Assembly: GCA_021397835.1 (NCBI GenBank)
Contig: JAJFZO010000747.1
Coordinates: 2,606,501-2,670,500, forward strand
DNA: 64,000 nucleotides
Direction: 5' to 3'
From: Moringa oleifera
Taxonomy: Eukaryota > Streptophyta > Magnoliopsida > Brassicales > Moringaceae
Below the pieces are notes generated by a model. The model was not told where the DNA came from and did no database searches. It was given only the letters and a program-made list of their open reading frames with translations. Below, piece after piece: positions 49,201 to 62,200 of this stretch (position 1 is the stretch's first letter; each line of letters opens with the position of its first letter). A program made the translations under genes and the position numbers.

Positions 49201-52200
49201 CTAACGGTGTAATACGAACAAGTTTCCAGAATAAAATTTTCAATCCTTCTAGTAAAAAACATATTAGTTGCTAGACCGTGTAAAACAAGCTCAAATTGCA
49301 GTACCCGGGCATTCCCTTCTCAATGATAAATGCTGTGATTCCTTTTGAGCCAGCTGTAGCGTCCGTTTTCGCATAAACAACCTGAGAAGTTCTATAAATC
49401 AATACATTGCTAAAAAAAAAAAAATCTATAAATTAGTACAAAGAAATGAAAGAAAACTTATAGCAGGAATATATTTCACAAAGCAGTTTCAAATCTCTAT
49501 TTTCATGTAAGATATTTCCATGTAAGATGTAATTTAATACACACAAGTATCACTATTTTCAAAGAGAAGGTAATGCTATGCCTTTCAAATGAGACATTAA
49601 CATGTCTTGAATCAACATTGTAGAATTAAGAAAAATACCAGTGTCTGAGCAACTGGACCATTAGTGCACCACATCTTGTTCCCATTTAGAACATAACCCC
49701 CATCTACACGATCAGCTTTGCATTTCATGCTAACAACATCAGAGCCAGCTGAAGAAAGTTGCACCAGAAAAGCAAGAAACAATATTAAGTAACTTCTCTC
49801 TATGCATAAAACACAACCTAAGAAGGATTTCATGTAACTTACCATTTGGTTCACTCATTGCAAGAGCTCCAACATGCTCTCCACTGATGAGCTTCTCAAC
49901 AAGGGATAATGATTAGTCAAAAGAAGATAAAGGCAAAAAAGGAAAATATATAAAAAATATGTGTCTTGATAAATGTCAATGTAGGATGCTGATAGCAGAC
50001 TAATTCCCCGGCTTCTCAGTCCAGAAGTAGAAGGAATAAGGCTGGCAGATTCTATATTGTTTAAATGCACACAGAATGTGGTTATGGGAGATGGCTTTCT
50101 ATATGTAACAGATAAAGAAACCACAGAGAAACATTAAGAATTAATACAAATAAGTTTTTCGACAGTAAAGCAATATCAAAATCCTTCGAAATGCTCATGA
50201 AGCCATTTGCACTTATTAGATAATCTTTCTATATGTTAACAATTCACTACGAGAAAACACCGATCAATAGAAACTAATGGGCATCAACAAAGGGACGGGG
50301 GGGGGGGGGGGGGGGGGGGGAGGGAACAGAGTAAAAATATTGTAAAAATGAAGTCAGAATAGATGAATGAACCTTTGGCAAGTACTTCTGTTTCTGAGCA
50401 GCGCTTGCATTCCTCACCTATAAAATCATAAAAATTATCTTAGGTCTGAGAAGAAGTACAAATGCAACAATACCTGTCAGACACAGTCATCCAATTTACC
50501 AACTGATTGATGCACAGGTTAGAATGGGCACCATAGGATAGGCCAACAGACCCTGAGGCACGGCTAATTTCTTCCATTGCTATACAATGATACAAGTAAC
50601 CAAGACCAAGTCCTCCATATTCCTCTACAAGAGAACCAAAATTTAATAATAGGATCTGATCAAAGAGATGTTGAAGCAAATCTGTGAAGCAGATTAAGTT
50701 GAAATAAATTGACACTTTGATAACATAAAATGAGCTCTCTGGTGCTCAAGCTCTAAGATCACTTAATTACTGCAAGGTTTAACCATTCCAGAGAAAGTTA
50801 AAATTCAGTGAGACAGAAAAGGAGGCAGGGGAAGAGAGAAAGATTCTACTGTCTTATAAGAAGATTGCTGCTTGCATGGAACTGCAAATAATCTAAAGGA
50901 ATAATAAGCTCAAAGTCCACCAATTGATTTGCAAGGGAGTAATAGATTCACTTAATACATGCGAAGCTCAATCTAAACTTTGTGATGTTACAACTCTACC
51001 TGGAGCAGTTATTCCGTGGAGATTAAAATCTCCCATAAGCTTCCATAAGTTAACATCCTGAAGTAAGAACACGAAGTACTGTCAAACATAACACGATCTA
51101 TTGCTAATAATAATAAAAAAGGGGTGTTGTATGGAGGAAAGGGACTCAATTTGTGACGCAAACCTTTGGAAAAGAATTTGTTTGGTCTATTTTCGATGCA
51201 TGAGGAGCAATGTTTTCTTGTGCAAACTGAGAAACACTTTCTTTAAACTGCAGTCAGCGTATGAAAGGGAAAGAAAATGTCAGTACATTATGAAGATGAC
51301 AAGTCGCCTGCAAGAAACAAGTGGGAAGCAACTGCAGAAGGTTCTTCAGGAAATGGAATTGCAACATACTCCTTAATTAATAATCTCAAGGACATGGCTC
51401 TAACAGACAGACGAACAAATTTCTCAATAATCTCAAAGACCAGCAATAGCAGGGAAAATATAAAGAAGATAAATGCATAATCCAGATCCAGATTCTAAAA
51501 CTGTATTAGCTCCGAATAGGATACATAAAATTTTAGCAAACCTATGAACAGATAAGCTGTTTTTGTCACTCAAATGCATCTGGCCTTGTGAAAAATCATA
51601 TCCAAAATAAGAGGGTAGAAACTTCCAAAGAATGGTCAAATCAAGAGAATTAAAAATCGAAGAAAAGAAAAGTACAAGGAATCTCCAAGAGAAGGTTGAC
51701 AAGTAAGCAAACACACAACTCACTCCAATCAGACTTGTTTTTCTCTGTCCTGTCTTTCATTTTTACATTTTTCGAAGATAGTATTTGGATTCAGCCATTC
51801 AACATTGTATAAACAAACTGGGAAACGGTTATTGCAATGATCACCTGGCTTAAATACTTGATTAACAATCATTGTCAGCAGAGACCAAAAGCAGCTTGTA
51901 CGGCACAGAGATACATTTATACATAGAAAAATTATACTATGAGACTACTTCTTCAAAATGAATTTCAACAGTGCAACAAAATCTAATTCTGTATAATATA
52001 TACACTGAGACAAAAGCACCTTCATATTCTCTTTAGTTCTTGAGAAAAATTAACACTCACTTCTCATCTTCAATTCTCCGCACGATTAAGAACAAATAAT
52101 TATCAACTTTATAAAGCAAAATCTTACAACAAGTATACTAGAAAGTTTCAAAGAGCACCTAAAATTAACAAGCCAAAAGAGAAAAATCAAATGGAAAATC

Positions 52201-52399
52201 GCCAAACAACTAAACATAACAAGACGAACGTATAACATGAAAATACAGACAGGAATAAATACAGTATCTGTGTGTGTAAAAAGAGATAGACCTGTAACTG
52301 AGTATCATCGAAGAGGAGAGAAGTAGAAAAAGAAGCAAACTTCGTCTGCTTTTTGATCAATGAAGCACAAAGAAACCTCGCTGCAAAGAGCCTCTGCAT
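46281..52399 (-). CDS. IVD: Isovaleryl-CoA dehydrogenase, mitochondrial (IVD), 15 exons, 408 aa
   Basis: FAD enzyme of the mitochondrial matrix that oxidises isovaleryl-CoA to 3-methylcrotonyl-CoA in leucine breakdown and passes electrons to ETF/ETFQO. Exons in reading order: 52399-52292, 51247-51164, 51057-51000, 50624-50500, 50417-50373, 49891-49843, 49748-49639, 49381-49305, 48722-48672, 48577-48513, 47841-47687, 47611-47571, 47486-47432, 46913-46857, 46427-46281; all keep frame. The first 30 residues ([17 protein letters not shown]...) are basic and look like a mitochondrial presequence. Acyl-CoA dehydrogenase signature 1, [12 protein letters not shown], is at 149-160; signature 2, [12 protein letters not shown] to [11 protein letters not shown], at 363-395. 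The catalytic Glu is E269 in LDLERLVL, and the position used by medium-chain enzymes is A390-G391. That placement is diagnostic of IVD. The length equals Arabidopsis IVD within one residue. Confidence 0.97.
50297..50320 (+). repeat. Poly-G run (24 G) in IVD intron 5
   Basis: An uninterrupted run of 24 G on the plus strand (C in the IVD transcript), between exons at 50373 and 49891. Long G runs are rare in plant introns, and the exact length should be treated as approximate because sequencing and assembly often fail here. Confidence 0.9.
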
Positions 52400-52430
52400 C
52401 TTTTACTCAGTAATGATCTTCGATAGACAG

Positions 52431-52434
<4 letters not shown>

Positions 52435-52464
<30 letters not shown>
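52435..52464 (+). repeat. (GA)n microsatellite in the IVD 5' leader
   Basis: About 15 GA units lie 36-65 bases before the IVD start codon, read as (CT)n in the transcript direction. CT-rich tracts are common in plant leaders. Confidence 0.85.
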
Positions 52465-52465
<1 letters not shown>

Positions 52466-52499
52466 AATTTGGAGAGAAGAAGAAGAGTAACGAAGAGAC

Positions 52500-54328
52500 G
52501 GAACACGGCAGTGGTGAACTTTTAATTTAAATTAGTTGCTTTTTCTGCCATTACTATCTTATAATTCAGGAAAATCCGTAAATTAATTTGAAAATAGTTC
52601 TCTAAATCTCAGGTTCCCTGAGTTACACTCGTGTCGAGATATTATTGGGTGCAAATTTTTGTGACGACGAAACCGCCCGGAAGTGCTGTTGATTTCTGTG
52701 GACTCGGCGCACCTGATCACGGAAAACGAAAGTTGAGAGGTCATGATTGGCGTGTTGCTTGTACCAAACGGACTGCACCTTACACTGGACATGGGGGGTA
52801 GCCGATGAGTCAGCGATGATCAATCGTTATCACTTACCAGTTACAAGGATGAAGTTAGCTGTTTTTGTTTCCATTTTTGAAAAAAGGTTATTTGATGAAG
52901 TATATTTTTCCATATGTATGTAAATTATTAATTTACTTTAAAATCTATATAAATTTTAAATTTTATAACTAATACAATAAAATTATTTTTTTAATTTAAA
53001 ATTTGAGGTATTGATTATATTTAGATTTTTTAATTCCATTTAATTTTATATTTTAGTTTAAAGAATTATAAAAATAATAATATCTTTATAATTAAAATAA
53101 AAAATAATTCAAACAAATTTTATACTGGAAAATTTAAATTTGAGAAGTTCATATTAGATATTAATGTCAATATTTATTATTTCATGTATATATTTTAATA
53201 ATCATTAATATTAAATAATAATAAATTTATTTTAAGATAATAGACTCTTAAATTGATAATAGTTTATAATTCAAATTTCAATGTATTAACATATATATAT
53301 ATATTTAAATATCAACAAATATTAATTATGTAATATTAAATATTTTTAAAATATTGATATAAAATAAAATTCTCTGTAAATTTAAAATCTTAAAATATAA
53401 AAATATTATTAATCTTTATATATATTATTGTAACACTTAAATTTAGTTAAGTTTAATTTTAAAAATAATATTAATTTTATACTATTTTAATTTTTTATGT
53501 ATAACATAATTTTAAATATTAATTTAAAATTATAAATTTAAAAAATATAATTTAAAATTATTTTAAAAGATCATAGTTAAAAAAATTTCACAATAATTTT
53601 GATAGTATTAATATTGAATGATTTTATTTAAAATATTTGAATCAATTTTACTATTATTTTAATATTATAAGTTTCCATAACAAACATTATCAATTAAAGA
53701 TTTAATATCAATATGTATATAAAAATTATTTTTTTCAATACTAATATATGTAAATAAATTTCAATATTTTTGTTAAAATAAAAACATATTGATTCAATAA
53801 TTAATAAAATATAAAGAATAAAGAACTTTCCGATAATTTTGTGATAAGTATAATTGATTTAAAATTTATTATTTTGATAATATTTATTTTAAAATATTTA
53901 AATTTAACTTCATTATAAATTTGTTGACTTTATTTATTATATATTTTTATTTTTATTATCATTATCTGAATATGTTCTTTAATAACTATTAAATTAATAT
54001 TTTATTAAATATCTGAATATGTTCTTTAATTATATAATTGGTTAAGTTAATAACGTTAAAACCTTTTAAAAAAAGAAGGGGAAATAAATGAAAAGGAATT
54101 TGCGGCACTGGACTGTGGGATTTCCCCTTCCTTCAAATTTGAGCAAGGTGGAGTGTTTTCCTTCAAACCTGGAGCTCCAAGACAGTGGCTCCAAGTCCAA
54201 CTCCAAGGAAATGCCACTAGCTCCACGAATGCTTGGCTAAATTTTTCAAAACAACAACAATAGCAGGAAGGAGGATCCTCCATCAATGCCAGAAATGAAA
54301 CCCTAGTTGGTATTGTCAATCAGTCACT
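52500..54328. other. Divergent spacer between IVD and the TMEM209-like gene
   Basis: The left end (52,500-52,870) and right end (54,060-54,328) have gene-like composition and should hold the two promoters. The middle (about 52,880-54,050) is AT-rich and empty. A 21-bp sequence containing TATCTGAATATGTTCTTTAA occurs twice, near 53,963 and 54,009. The minus-strand frames at 52,583-52,823 match no family. Confidence 0.5.
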
Positions 54329-57300
54329 ATGGAATCGGGTCTAAAAAACAACAAGAGCTCGCCTCCATTGAAGCCCTCAAAGTTCGCGGTGTACCAGAAC
54401 CCAGTGCTGTCCGCTGCCCTCACAGCCAACAGCCTGCAGCCCTCAAAACCCACTCTCTTCTTCATTGTTTCCCTATGCTCCGGTTCTGCTTTCGCTCTCC
54501 TTTCCTTTATCTCCAGGTATAACATTGCTCCACGGGCATGTATAAGCACAGATGCATGTACGTAGACACCGGTATGCTTATTTGTATGCATTTTTATGTG
54601 GGTAGTTGTAGCTGCATCTTTATGAGCGACGGTTTTGCCCTTATATCTGCAGTTCCAGCCTAAGCAAGATGAGGTGGTTCCTTGGGGTTTGCCAGGGTTT
54701 TAGTGGGAGTTGTGTTTTTGTTTTATAGCAATTGAATTTGTTTGGTTGCTTAGAAAATGTGAGGGAGGGAGTAAAATTAGAAGTACGAATTGCTCCTTTC
54801 AGTTTTAAGTCAGTGTTAGTTGTTGTGTTAAAAGGAGCTTGACTTTGAGGAACTAGTAAGTACCTGTGAATTGCAGGTTTTTTCTTTCCAGGTATTTAAT
54901 GTCTGCTTTGAGGTGCTGTTTGTGGGAGAATTAAGCTTCAACAAGGATTGCTTTGATATTAATATGGAGAGTGTGTTTATGCGCTTATGGTGGCCAATAA
55001 CATGGTATGAATAGGGTTGACAGAAAATTTTTAAGTGTCAATATTAGTCTGTTGGTGGACACAAGGAATGCTTCCCCCCTCCCCCCTCCCCCCTCCCCCC
55101 TTCCTGATTTTACTTTGTTTTTCTTCTGAGCTTTTTGGTTGACAAGAAAACCAAGGAAGAGAGGGGGGGAGAGTTTTACCAGTTATGCTTTCTGCTTCAG
55201 GCAAAACAATTTGACTGGACATATCTGCCCTATGGAATTTACTAGAGTGATTGAGTTAATTCCTTTATGGAAGCCAAAACTAAAAGAAAAGGACAATTCA
55301 GTTATCTGTTTCACTTCTTCTGGTTCTTGTGCTTCCAGATGGAAAATTTAAATTAATCATATACTGGTTCTGTTTATAAGGATTTAGGTTCTTGCCCCTG
55401 GAATCAGTTTGGTTTATTTAGCATTCATTTGACTGATTTAACCATTTGTTTCGTATGTTGAAGGGAAAATGGATTGATTGACATGTTCAGATTCTCAAGT
55501 TTATCTGAACAGGCAGCTTGTAAGTCTTCTATTCCATAATGGATATTCTTTGTTTGTCTGTTCACTAGTCTTTTGCTGTGACTATACCTGATTTTTATGT
55601 TTTTTTTTTATTGATAAGTCTATTGTTTTGTTTTGCATGCTTCAGATTTATTTGCCAAGGTTATGCAGACTGTGGTGAGCTTAGTTTTTGTTGGAACTAT
55701 GCTTGCATTGGTCAAAGCCATCTCTCTGCATAGAGCGAGAAATGCTGTTGGTGTACCAGTTAAATCTCCTTGTAAAGGAGCAAAAGATCAACCATGTCTA
55801 ACAAACCGTCAACTAGAGCTTTTAGGAATAAAGCCAAAGATGGACCAAATTGCATCTGAATCTTCTAAAAAGCCTCCCAAATCAAAACACCAGTCTCCTT
55901 CCGATGTACTTGTTCCATTGCATCAACCAATTGCCAGTTTGACTCATAAGTCCCGAGTTGGCATGGATAGATCAAGCACCAGTAGTGGCAATAAGATGAA
56001 CTCTTTCAGCACCCCATCCAAATCACAAGGTTCCCCATCTTCTTTCTATCTTGTCCCAACAAGCAGTTCACCGCTATCTTCTGTTCAAACTTCACCTGGG
56101 CGGGAGACAGTGATCTCAACCCCTTGGTCAAATAAGCGAGCCTCCTCAACCAAAGGGATAACAACAGAAGAACAGCTCGAACAGTTCTTGGCAGAAGTAG
56201 ATGGAAAAATAACTGAATCAGCAGGGAAACTGGCAACTCCACCCCCAACTATTCGCAGCTTCAGCGTGGCAAGTCCCAATACGATTGCAAGTTCAGCTAA
56301 TACATCAGGAACTACGAGGACTACACCATTGAGGCCTGTGAGGATGTCTCCTGGTTCCCAGAAATTTACTCCTCCTCCGAAGAAAGGAGAGGGTGATTTT
56401 CCTGTGCCAATGTCTGTAGAAGAGTCTATTGATGGTTTTCAGCATTTAGGCATCTATCCTCAAATTGAGCAGTGGCGAGATCGCCTTAGGCAATGGTTTT
56501 CCTCTGTGTTGCTTAAACCTCTGCTTAACAGAATTGAAACCAGTCATATTCAGGTCTCTCACCATCACTTTTTTTCCTGTTCTTCTCTTAACATTAAAAT
56601 ACTTTGTGTTTGGAAAATGCAATGTGCTTACTGAAAGCTTATTTTGGCCACATGATTTGTATGTAATTACATAAATAGCATTTGTGATGGTTCTTCGATA
56701 ATGATTTGGAAGTTACAAACTTAATTGGGTAGAATCTATTCTTGAGTTGGAAGTGCTGAATGGGGAAGTTCTTTTGAAGGAAATATAAATTATATGTGAG
56801 AAAGAAGAGAATCATGTAGCATCGTAAATAATTTGAGAAAGTTTGTGTTTACTTTTTCTGCCTTGCAATATTTTTACGTTGCTTAATGATGTTGAGTCCT
56901 GTAAACTTAGAAGTTGGAGCAAAACAGCTGAGAAAACTTTACTTAAGCATGGTTGTGTGCGCCACAGCTCCTTTTTCATGTAAGAGATCTTGCTATGGGT
57001 ATTGGAAAAGCTGGGATCTGTTTCTTTACCTACTATACACCCAGTTTTTTATTATTGGGATCATGAAATACATAATTTCGCTTTAACTTCTCATGCTTGT
57101 AGGTAATGCAAGCAGCTGCCAAGCTTGGTATTTCAATCACAATTAGTCAAGTGGGAAGCAATTTACCAACTAATGGGACTCCTGCTAAGGTGTCTCCAAT
57201 TGATGGGAGTAAGGAATGGCAGCCAACATATACTCTTGATGAAGATGGATTTCTTAGTCAGTTACGTGCAACTCTTGTACAAGCGATTGATGCTTCCATG

Positions 57301-58719
57301 TGTATGTTGCTCCACCTCTATTGTTAATTATCATCATGTCTATACTTTATTGTTTGCTGGATTGGGTTTCATAATAAGTCTTAGCTAAAATGTTGGTGTG
57401 GTCTGTCTCATCACATGCAGCAAAGTCACCTTTAGCAAATCTGCAGCAGGCTCAATTGCAAAATCCTACAGTCCCTGTCATGCAGCAGTGTGTGGATGCC
57501 ATCACCGAACACCAGAGGCTTCAGGCTTTGATGAAAGGAGAATGGGTTAAAGGTCTGCTACCACAAAGCAGTTTTCAGGCAGATTACACAGTGCGAAGGA
57601 TTCGAGGTATTCACAAACCAAGCTTTTCATAATTTCTCCACATAATCGTCTAAACATAATGCAAGTAACCATTAAGAATGTAATTTAGCCTCAAAGTTAC
57701 CTGCTTGTGAAATTCTGCAGAGCTTGCTGAAGGAACCTGTGTGAAGAATTTTGAATATCTTGGCGGTGGGGAGGTTTATGACAAGAACAAGAAATGGACT
57801 TTTGAGCTTCCAACTGATTCTCACTTGCTGTTTTACCTATTTTGTGCATTTCTCGAGCACCCTAAGTGGATGCTCCATCTGGATCCGGCATCTTATGGTG
57901 GGTCCCAGTCTAGCAAGAACCCCTTGTTCTTGGGGGTTCTCCCAACGAAGGAAAGATTTCCTGAGAAATACATTGCTGTTATATCTGGTGTTCCATCAAT
58001 TCTTCACCCAGGAGCTTGCATATTGGTTGCTGGAAGGCAAAACCCTCCAATTTTTGCCTTGTACTGGGATAAGAAGCTGCAGTTCTCTCTCCAGGTAATA
58101 ACTTTATTAACTTCTGGGTGATAGTTGGAAAGACTAGAGGAAAAACACTTGACCATCGACAAACTGTAGAATTCCTGATAAAGGGTGCAATAAGGTAGTA
58201 GCTATAGGGGATAATTTCTTTCTTTTGGGTGTGAGTAAACAATTCACAAGAGCATTTTGGCAATGCAAATGATTGAAGTCAAGTCTAGAATGATGGGATT
58301 ATAGCTTCTCTATAGTTATCTGTTGGAGCAAAGGAATATAAACAATCAGGCTACTTTCTAGTCATCTATTAAAGCAAATGCAAGGGTCTTCATGAGTTGA
58401 CAACTTACCTATAAATAACAAATTTTACCAATTCGACTAATGATCTAATCTGGTTGCTTTATTGTGTTCATTTGTAGTCCTTTAATCCTTGTTTTTGACT
58501 GTTATATATGTGATTCATGGAAATCATACCCCTTATTACATGGGGTGAAATAACAAAAAGTTTTGGTTTTTTTCTCAGGGAAGATCAGCACTGTGGGATT
58601 CCATATTGCTTTTGTGCCATAGGATCAAGGTTGGATATGGGGGCATTGTTCGGGGAATGCATCTTGGTTCTTCAGCTCTGAACATCCTCCCTGTTCTGGA
58701 TTCTGAAACTGAAGACTAA
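54329..58719 (+). CDS. TMEM209-like membrane protein (cytochrome b561 N-terminal family), 7 exons, 683 aa
   Basis: Homologue of animal TMEM209, a nuclear-envelope protein that binds the nucleoporin NUP205; the plant role is little studied, so function here is inferred from family. Despite the family name there is no heme-binding b561 core. Exons: 54329-54516, 55464-55519, 55646-56553, 57103-57301, 57421-57606, 57721-58094, 58579-58719; all keep frame. The start gives MESGLKNNKSSPPLKPSKF followed by two membrane segments, about 41-62 (TLFFIVSLCSGSAFALLSFI) and about 90-107 (TVVSLVFVGTMLALVKAI). Then comes a long Ser/Pro/Thr-rich linker (about 115-340) and a conserved C-terminal domain with FEYLGGGEVYDKNKKWTFEL and LPTDSHLLFYLFCAFLEHP. 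Length is near plant family members. The large linker suggests phosphorylation, but no motif proves it. Confidence 0.92.
55074..55100 (+). repeat. Four C6 blocks separated by single T, in TMEM209-like intron 1
   Basis: C runs at 55074-55079, 55081-55086, 55088-55093 and 55095-55100. On the minus strand this is four G6 runs with one-base loops, the classic pattern of a stable G-quadruplex; the plus strand could form an i-motif. Confidence 0.93.
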
Positions 58720-59283
58720 TTTCTGTTCAGCTGTGCTGCAGTTTTCTTATTGCAGTGACAGCAGAGGACTTGAGAATCTGACTGACTTGGACATCGTTGC
58801 AGTGGATACAAAACATTAGGCCTGTTTCTACTCCTTTTAACGTGCTCTGTCCACAGAGATTAACTTTTCCAGATGCATTGGTGACCAGGTCATTTAGTTA
58901 CTTAGGGTTCTGGTAGTGATGCAGATATGAAATTTTCAGACAAGGAAGAATCAGACATAAATTTTCATAGAAAATGTTGCTGGTATGCCTTGGATATTGT
59001 TGCTTCAACTTCGGCAGGAGAAAGTAAAAATCTTACAAATTCTGTATTTTTAGAGGATTAAAATTCTTAGTCGATTTGATTTTTGAAACAAAGATATTGG
59101 TATATTATTTAAAATTAATTTTGTATATTAATACAATGAGTTATAAAAAAATCCTTTTTTATAATAAAATCATCATAAATCAAAATCACTAAAAAAATTG
59201 TATGTATATTTTATAAAATCAGTACTTTTAATTTCTGTACACACAAGCAACCTCTATAAAAAATCAGACATTCATACAAGTGA
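58720..59283. other. Convergent 3' region between the TMEM209-like gene and MLO (564 bp)
   Basis: Contains the 3' UTRs of both genes. The left half has gene-like composition, and from about 59,040 it is AT-rich. No coding sequence is seen. Confidence 0.6.
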
Positions 59284-62200
59284 TTAAGTGAGGAACAAAT
59301 TAGGGTTCTTATGATCTTCCTGTGCCAACTCTATTTCTCCTGTCCTGGAGGCAGCCCTAGCTTTTCCAACTTCTCTGTAAACACGTTCACCTTCTGCAAA
59401 AGTCTCACTACTCCCCCGAATATCTCTGGAAATCTCCCTGGGAGCTGCTGGAGCTCTACTTGTCCTGCTCGGAACTGCAGCCGGGTACTTGGAAACAGGC
59501 TGCCTGCAAAAGCCTTCCTTTCTTCTCTTCTCTCTAATCCCAACATGCCATTGCTTTATAGCTTCTGCAGTTTGCTCTTCCATCACTGCCCTCTTGAAGC
59601 TCGATCCCATCTGTGAATTAATATTCCATTTGATACTTAATATAATTAAGCTGTGCATGTAGAAAACCTACAGGAAGATGTGAACATGTGAGGTACCTGA
59701 GTCACAAGGGCATAGAGGGGAAGAGTAATGTAGCTGCACATCACCTGGACCGTCACCCTAGAAGAGATTATAAAAAATATACATAAAATTTTAGTGAGAA
59801 TATATTCTGATTATACATGAATGAAATTTTTAGGTTTTACTGTTAAAAAATTAAATTATTAAATAATATATAACATTTTCCACCTTTTGTAGATGTATTT
59901 TAAAAACTTTAATTTATTTTATTAAATTATTGTGTATTAATATCTTCTTAAAAAATCAGTACATCTCAGATATTACTTGGTGAGGAGTCTCCATCTGATT
60001 GCAAATTGTTTTTCCAACAATCTCTACCTATTGGTGTTATTGTTGGGTGGAAAATGGGAGTTCTCTGTTTACTAATTTATTGTAATGAGCATTTGTTGTG
60101 TGAAAGGTTTGTAAATCATTTAATATTGAACAAGGACTTGATGGGGATGTAGCTTTCTTGGAAAATTATAATTTTCTAGGAAAATGGGAGTAGAAAGATA
60201 GGAAGAAAAACAAAAATTAAAATGAAAATAATTTAAAATTGAATAACAAGGAATTGATGGGAATGTAGCTTTCTTGGAAAATTATGAAAGTTCTACGAAA
60301 CGAAAGAAAAAAGCTAGGAAGAAAAACTAAAATTAAAAGGAAAAAATTTAATATTGAACAACAAGGAGTTGATGGGGATGTAACTTTCTTGGAAAATCAC
60401 AATTTTCTAGGAAAGTGAAAGAAGAAAGCTAGGAAGAAAAACTAAAATTTAAAGGAAAAATAATGTATAAAGTGCTTACGCTAACACCACCCGAGTGACG
60501 ATGATCTCCACATGTTCATGGTAGCAAGAATGTATCCCAAATTGCAGCTGAAAATTTCATAATTTTATTAAAAATAGAGATTAAATCAAATACCCGTAAG
60601 AACACAAATCAAACATCACGAGAAAATTAACAAAAATCTTACCGTGACCCAAACAAAAAATGCAAGCTCAAATGCATTCTACAAAAAATTAAAAATTAAA
60701 AATTAAAAAAAACAATTACCATTTATATAATTAATAAAAAATTGATATTTTTTCCAAAGAAATTAACGATAAGAAAATTACCATAAATAATGTGTAATGT
60801 AGAAGGATTAACACGAACTGGGGATGATTGAACCAGAACAAATTATCATTGGGTTGAACAAGAGGTGTCCCTTTGGTCACATCGTGATGATCTTTGATTT
60901 GAAGAGCCATTCTTGTTACGATTACTTCAAGCTTGGTTCCGACTATTAGTACGGCCTAAACACATAAGGTAAGTAATTAATTATTATAATTAACAAGATT
61001 ATACATATTCATTAATGTATATAATATTTTTTTAATTTATCATGTTAATAAAAAAAATAATTCAATCAAATTTTGTCCAAAATATTTAATAAAAAATTAG
61101 TATAAATCAAAAAAATAGAATTTTAATAATTAAAATATTTAAAACTTACTATTAGGGGAAGAAATGATACCCAAAGATAGACATGCCAACCTGCGTATAA
61201 ATTCATTTAGTAAATTATTAAGTGAAATTGGACCGAAATTGAAAGGAGAAATGATGAAAATAATGCAAGAGGTATGCATATAAGAAATGTACACTCACCA
61301 TGGACGTCTAGGAGCATGAAGATGACTACTATAAACCACATTATAGGGCTGTCCATAAAATAGGGGAAATTTTGTTAAATTAAAAGGAAAACAAGTCTTT
61401 AGAATAAAATTATTAAATAATTTTATTAATTATTTTTAAGATAAATATCAACAAAAAATTTGAACTATACTCATTTTTAACTTTGAATCTTGAATTTCGA
61501 TTTGAATCAATTTTATATCTTATTTTTTTATTTATTTTAATTTAAATTATGTTAAAAATTAAAAATTAAAAATATTTGAATTAAAAATTCTATACAATAA
61601 ATTTTGACTTGATGTAATCAAATATTTAAATTATTGTTACAAAAAATTTTATAATTTTTTGAGTTTTAAATTATTTAAATAAAAAATTATATTATAAAAT
61701 TTTTTAAAATTTATTTATAAGACTAAAACTTTTAAATTTAAGTTATTGATTTAAAATGAAATGTAAGATTTATTTAAATAATTTTTGAATTTTAACTACA
61801 AAAATACATTTACTTTTTCATAATTTATTTGAGTTAAAATCCAATTTCAATTAAATTAATATTTTTAAAATAAAAAATCAAACCTAATTAGAATTTAAAG
61901 TTCAAATTAAAAAGCATTTAAAATTTAGGATTTTTTGCATTTACTTTTATTTTTAGTTATTATTATAATTTTAAATTAAATTAAATTTTATGATATTATT
62001 TCAAGAAAATAAATACTTTCTAAATTGATGGGTTAATTGATCAAAAATCCAAAAATTTTCTTTATATTAAAATGATGTAAAATAAAAAAATAAAAAAAGG
62101 AAATAATTTAGTGTGAGTACCTGACTCCTACTACCGCTTTGAAATCATCCTCCAAGGATCGCTGAATGTACTTTTGGAAATTGAATGAATTGTTGTTTGA

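Noticed and set aside
49843..49894. Alternative IVD acceptor one codon earlier (adds Lys)
   Set aside because: The acceptor at 49891 gives YLPK-LISGEH as in Arabidopsis; the other adds an extra Lys.
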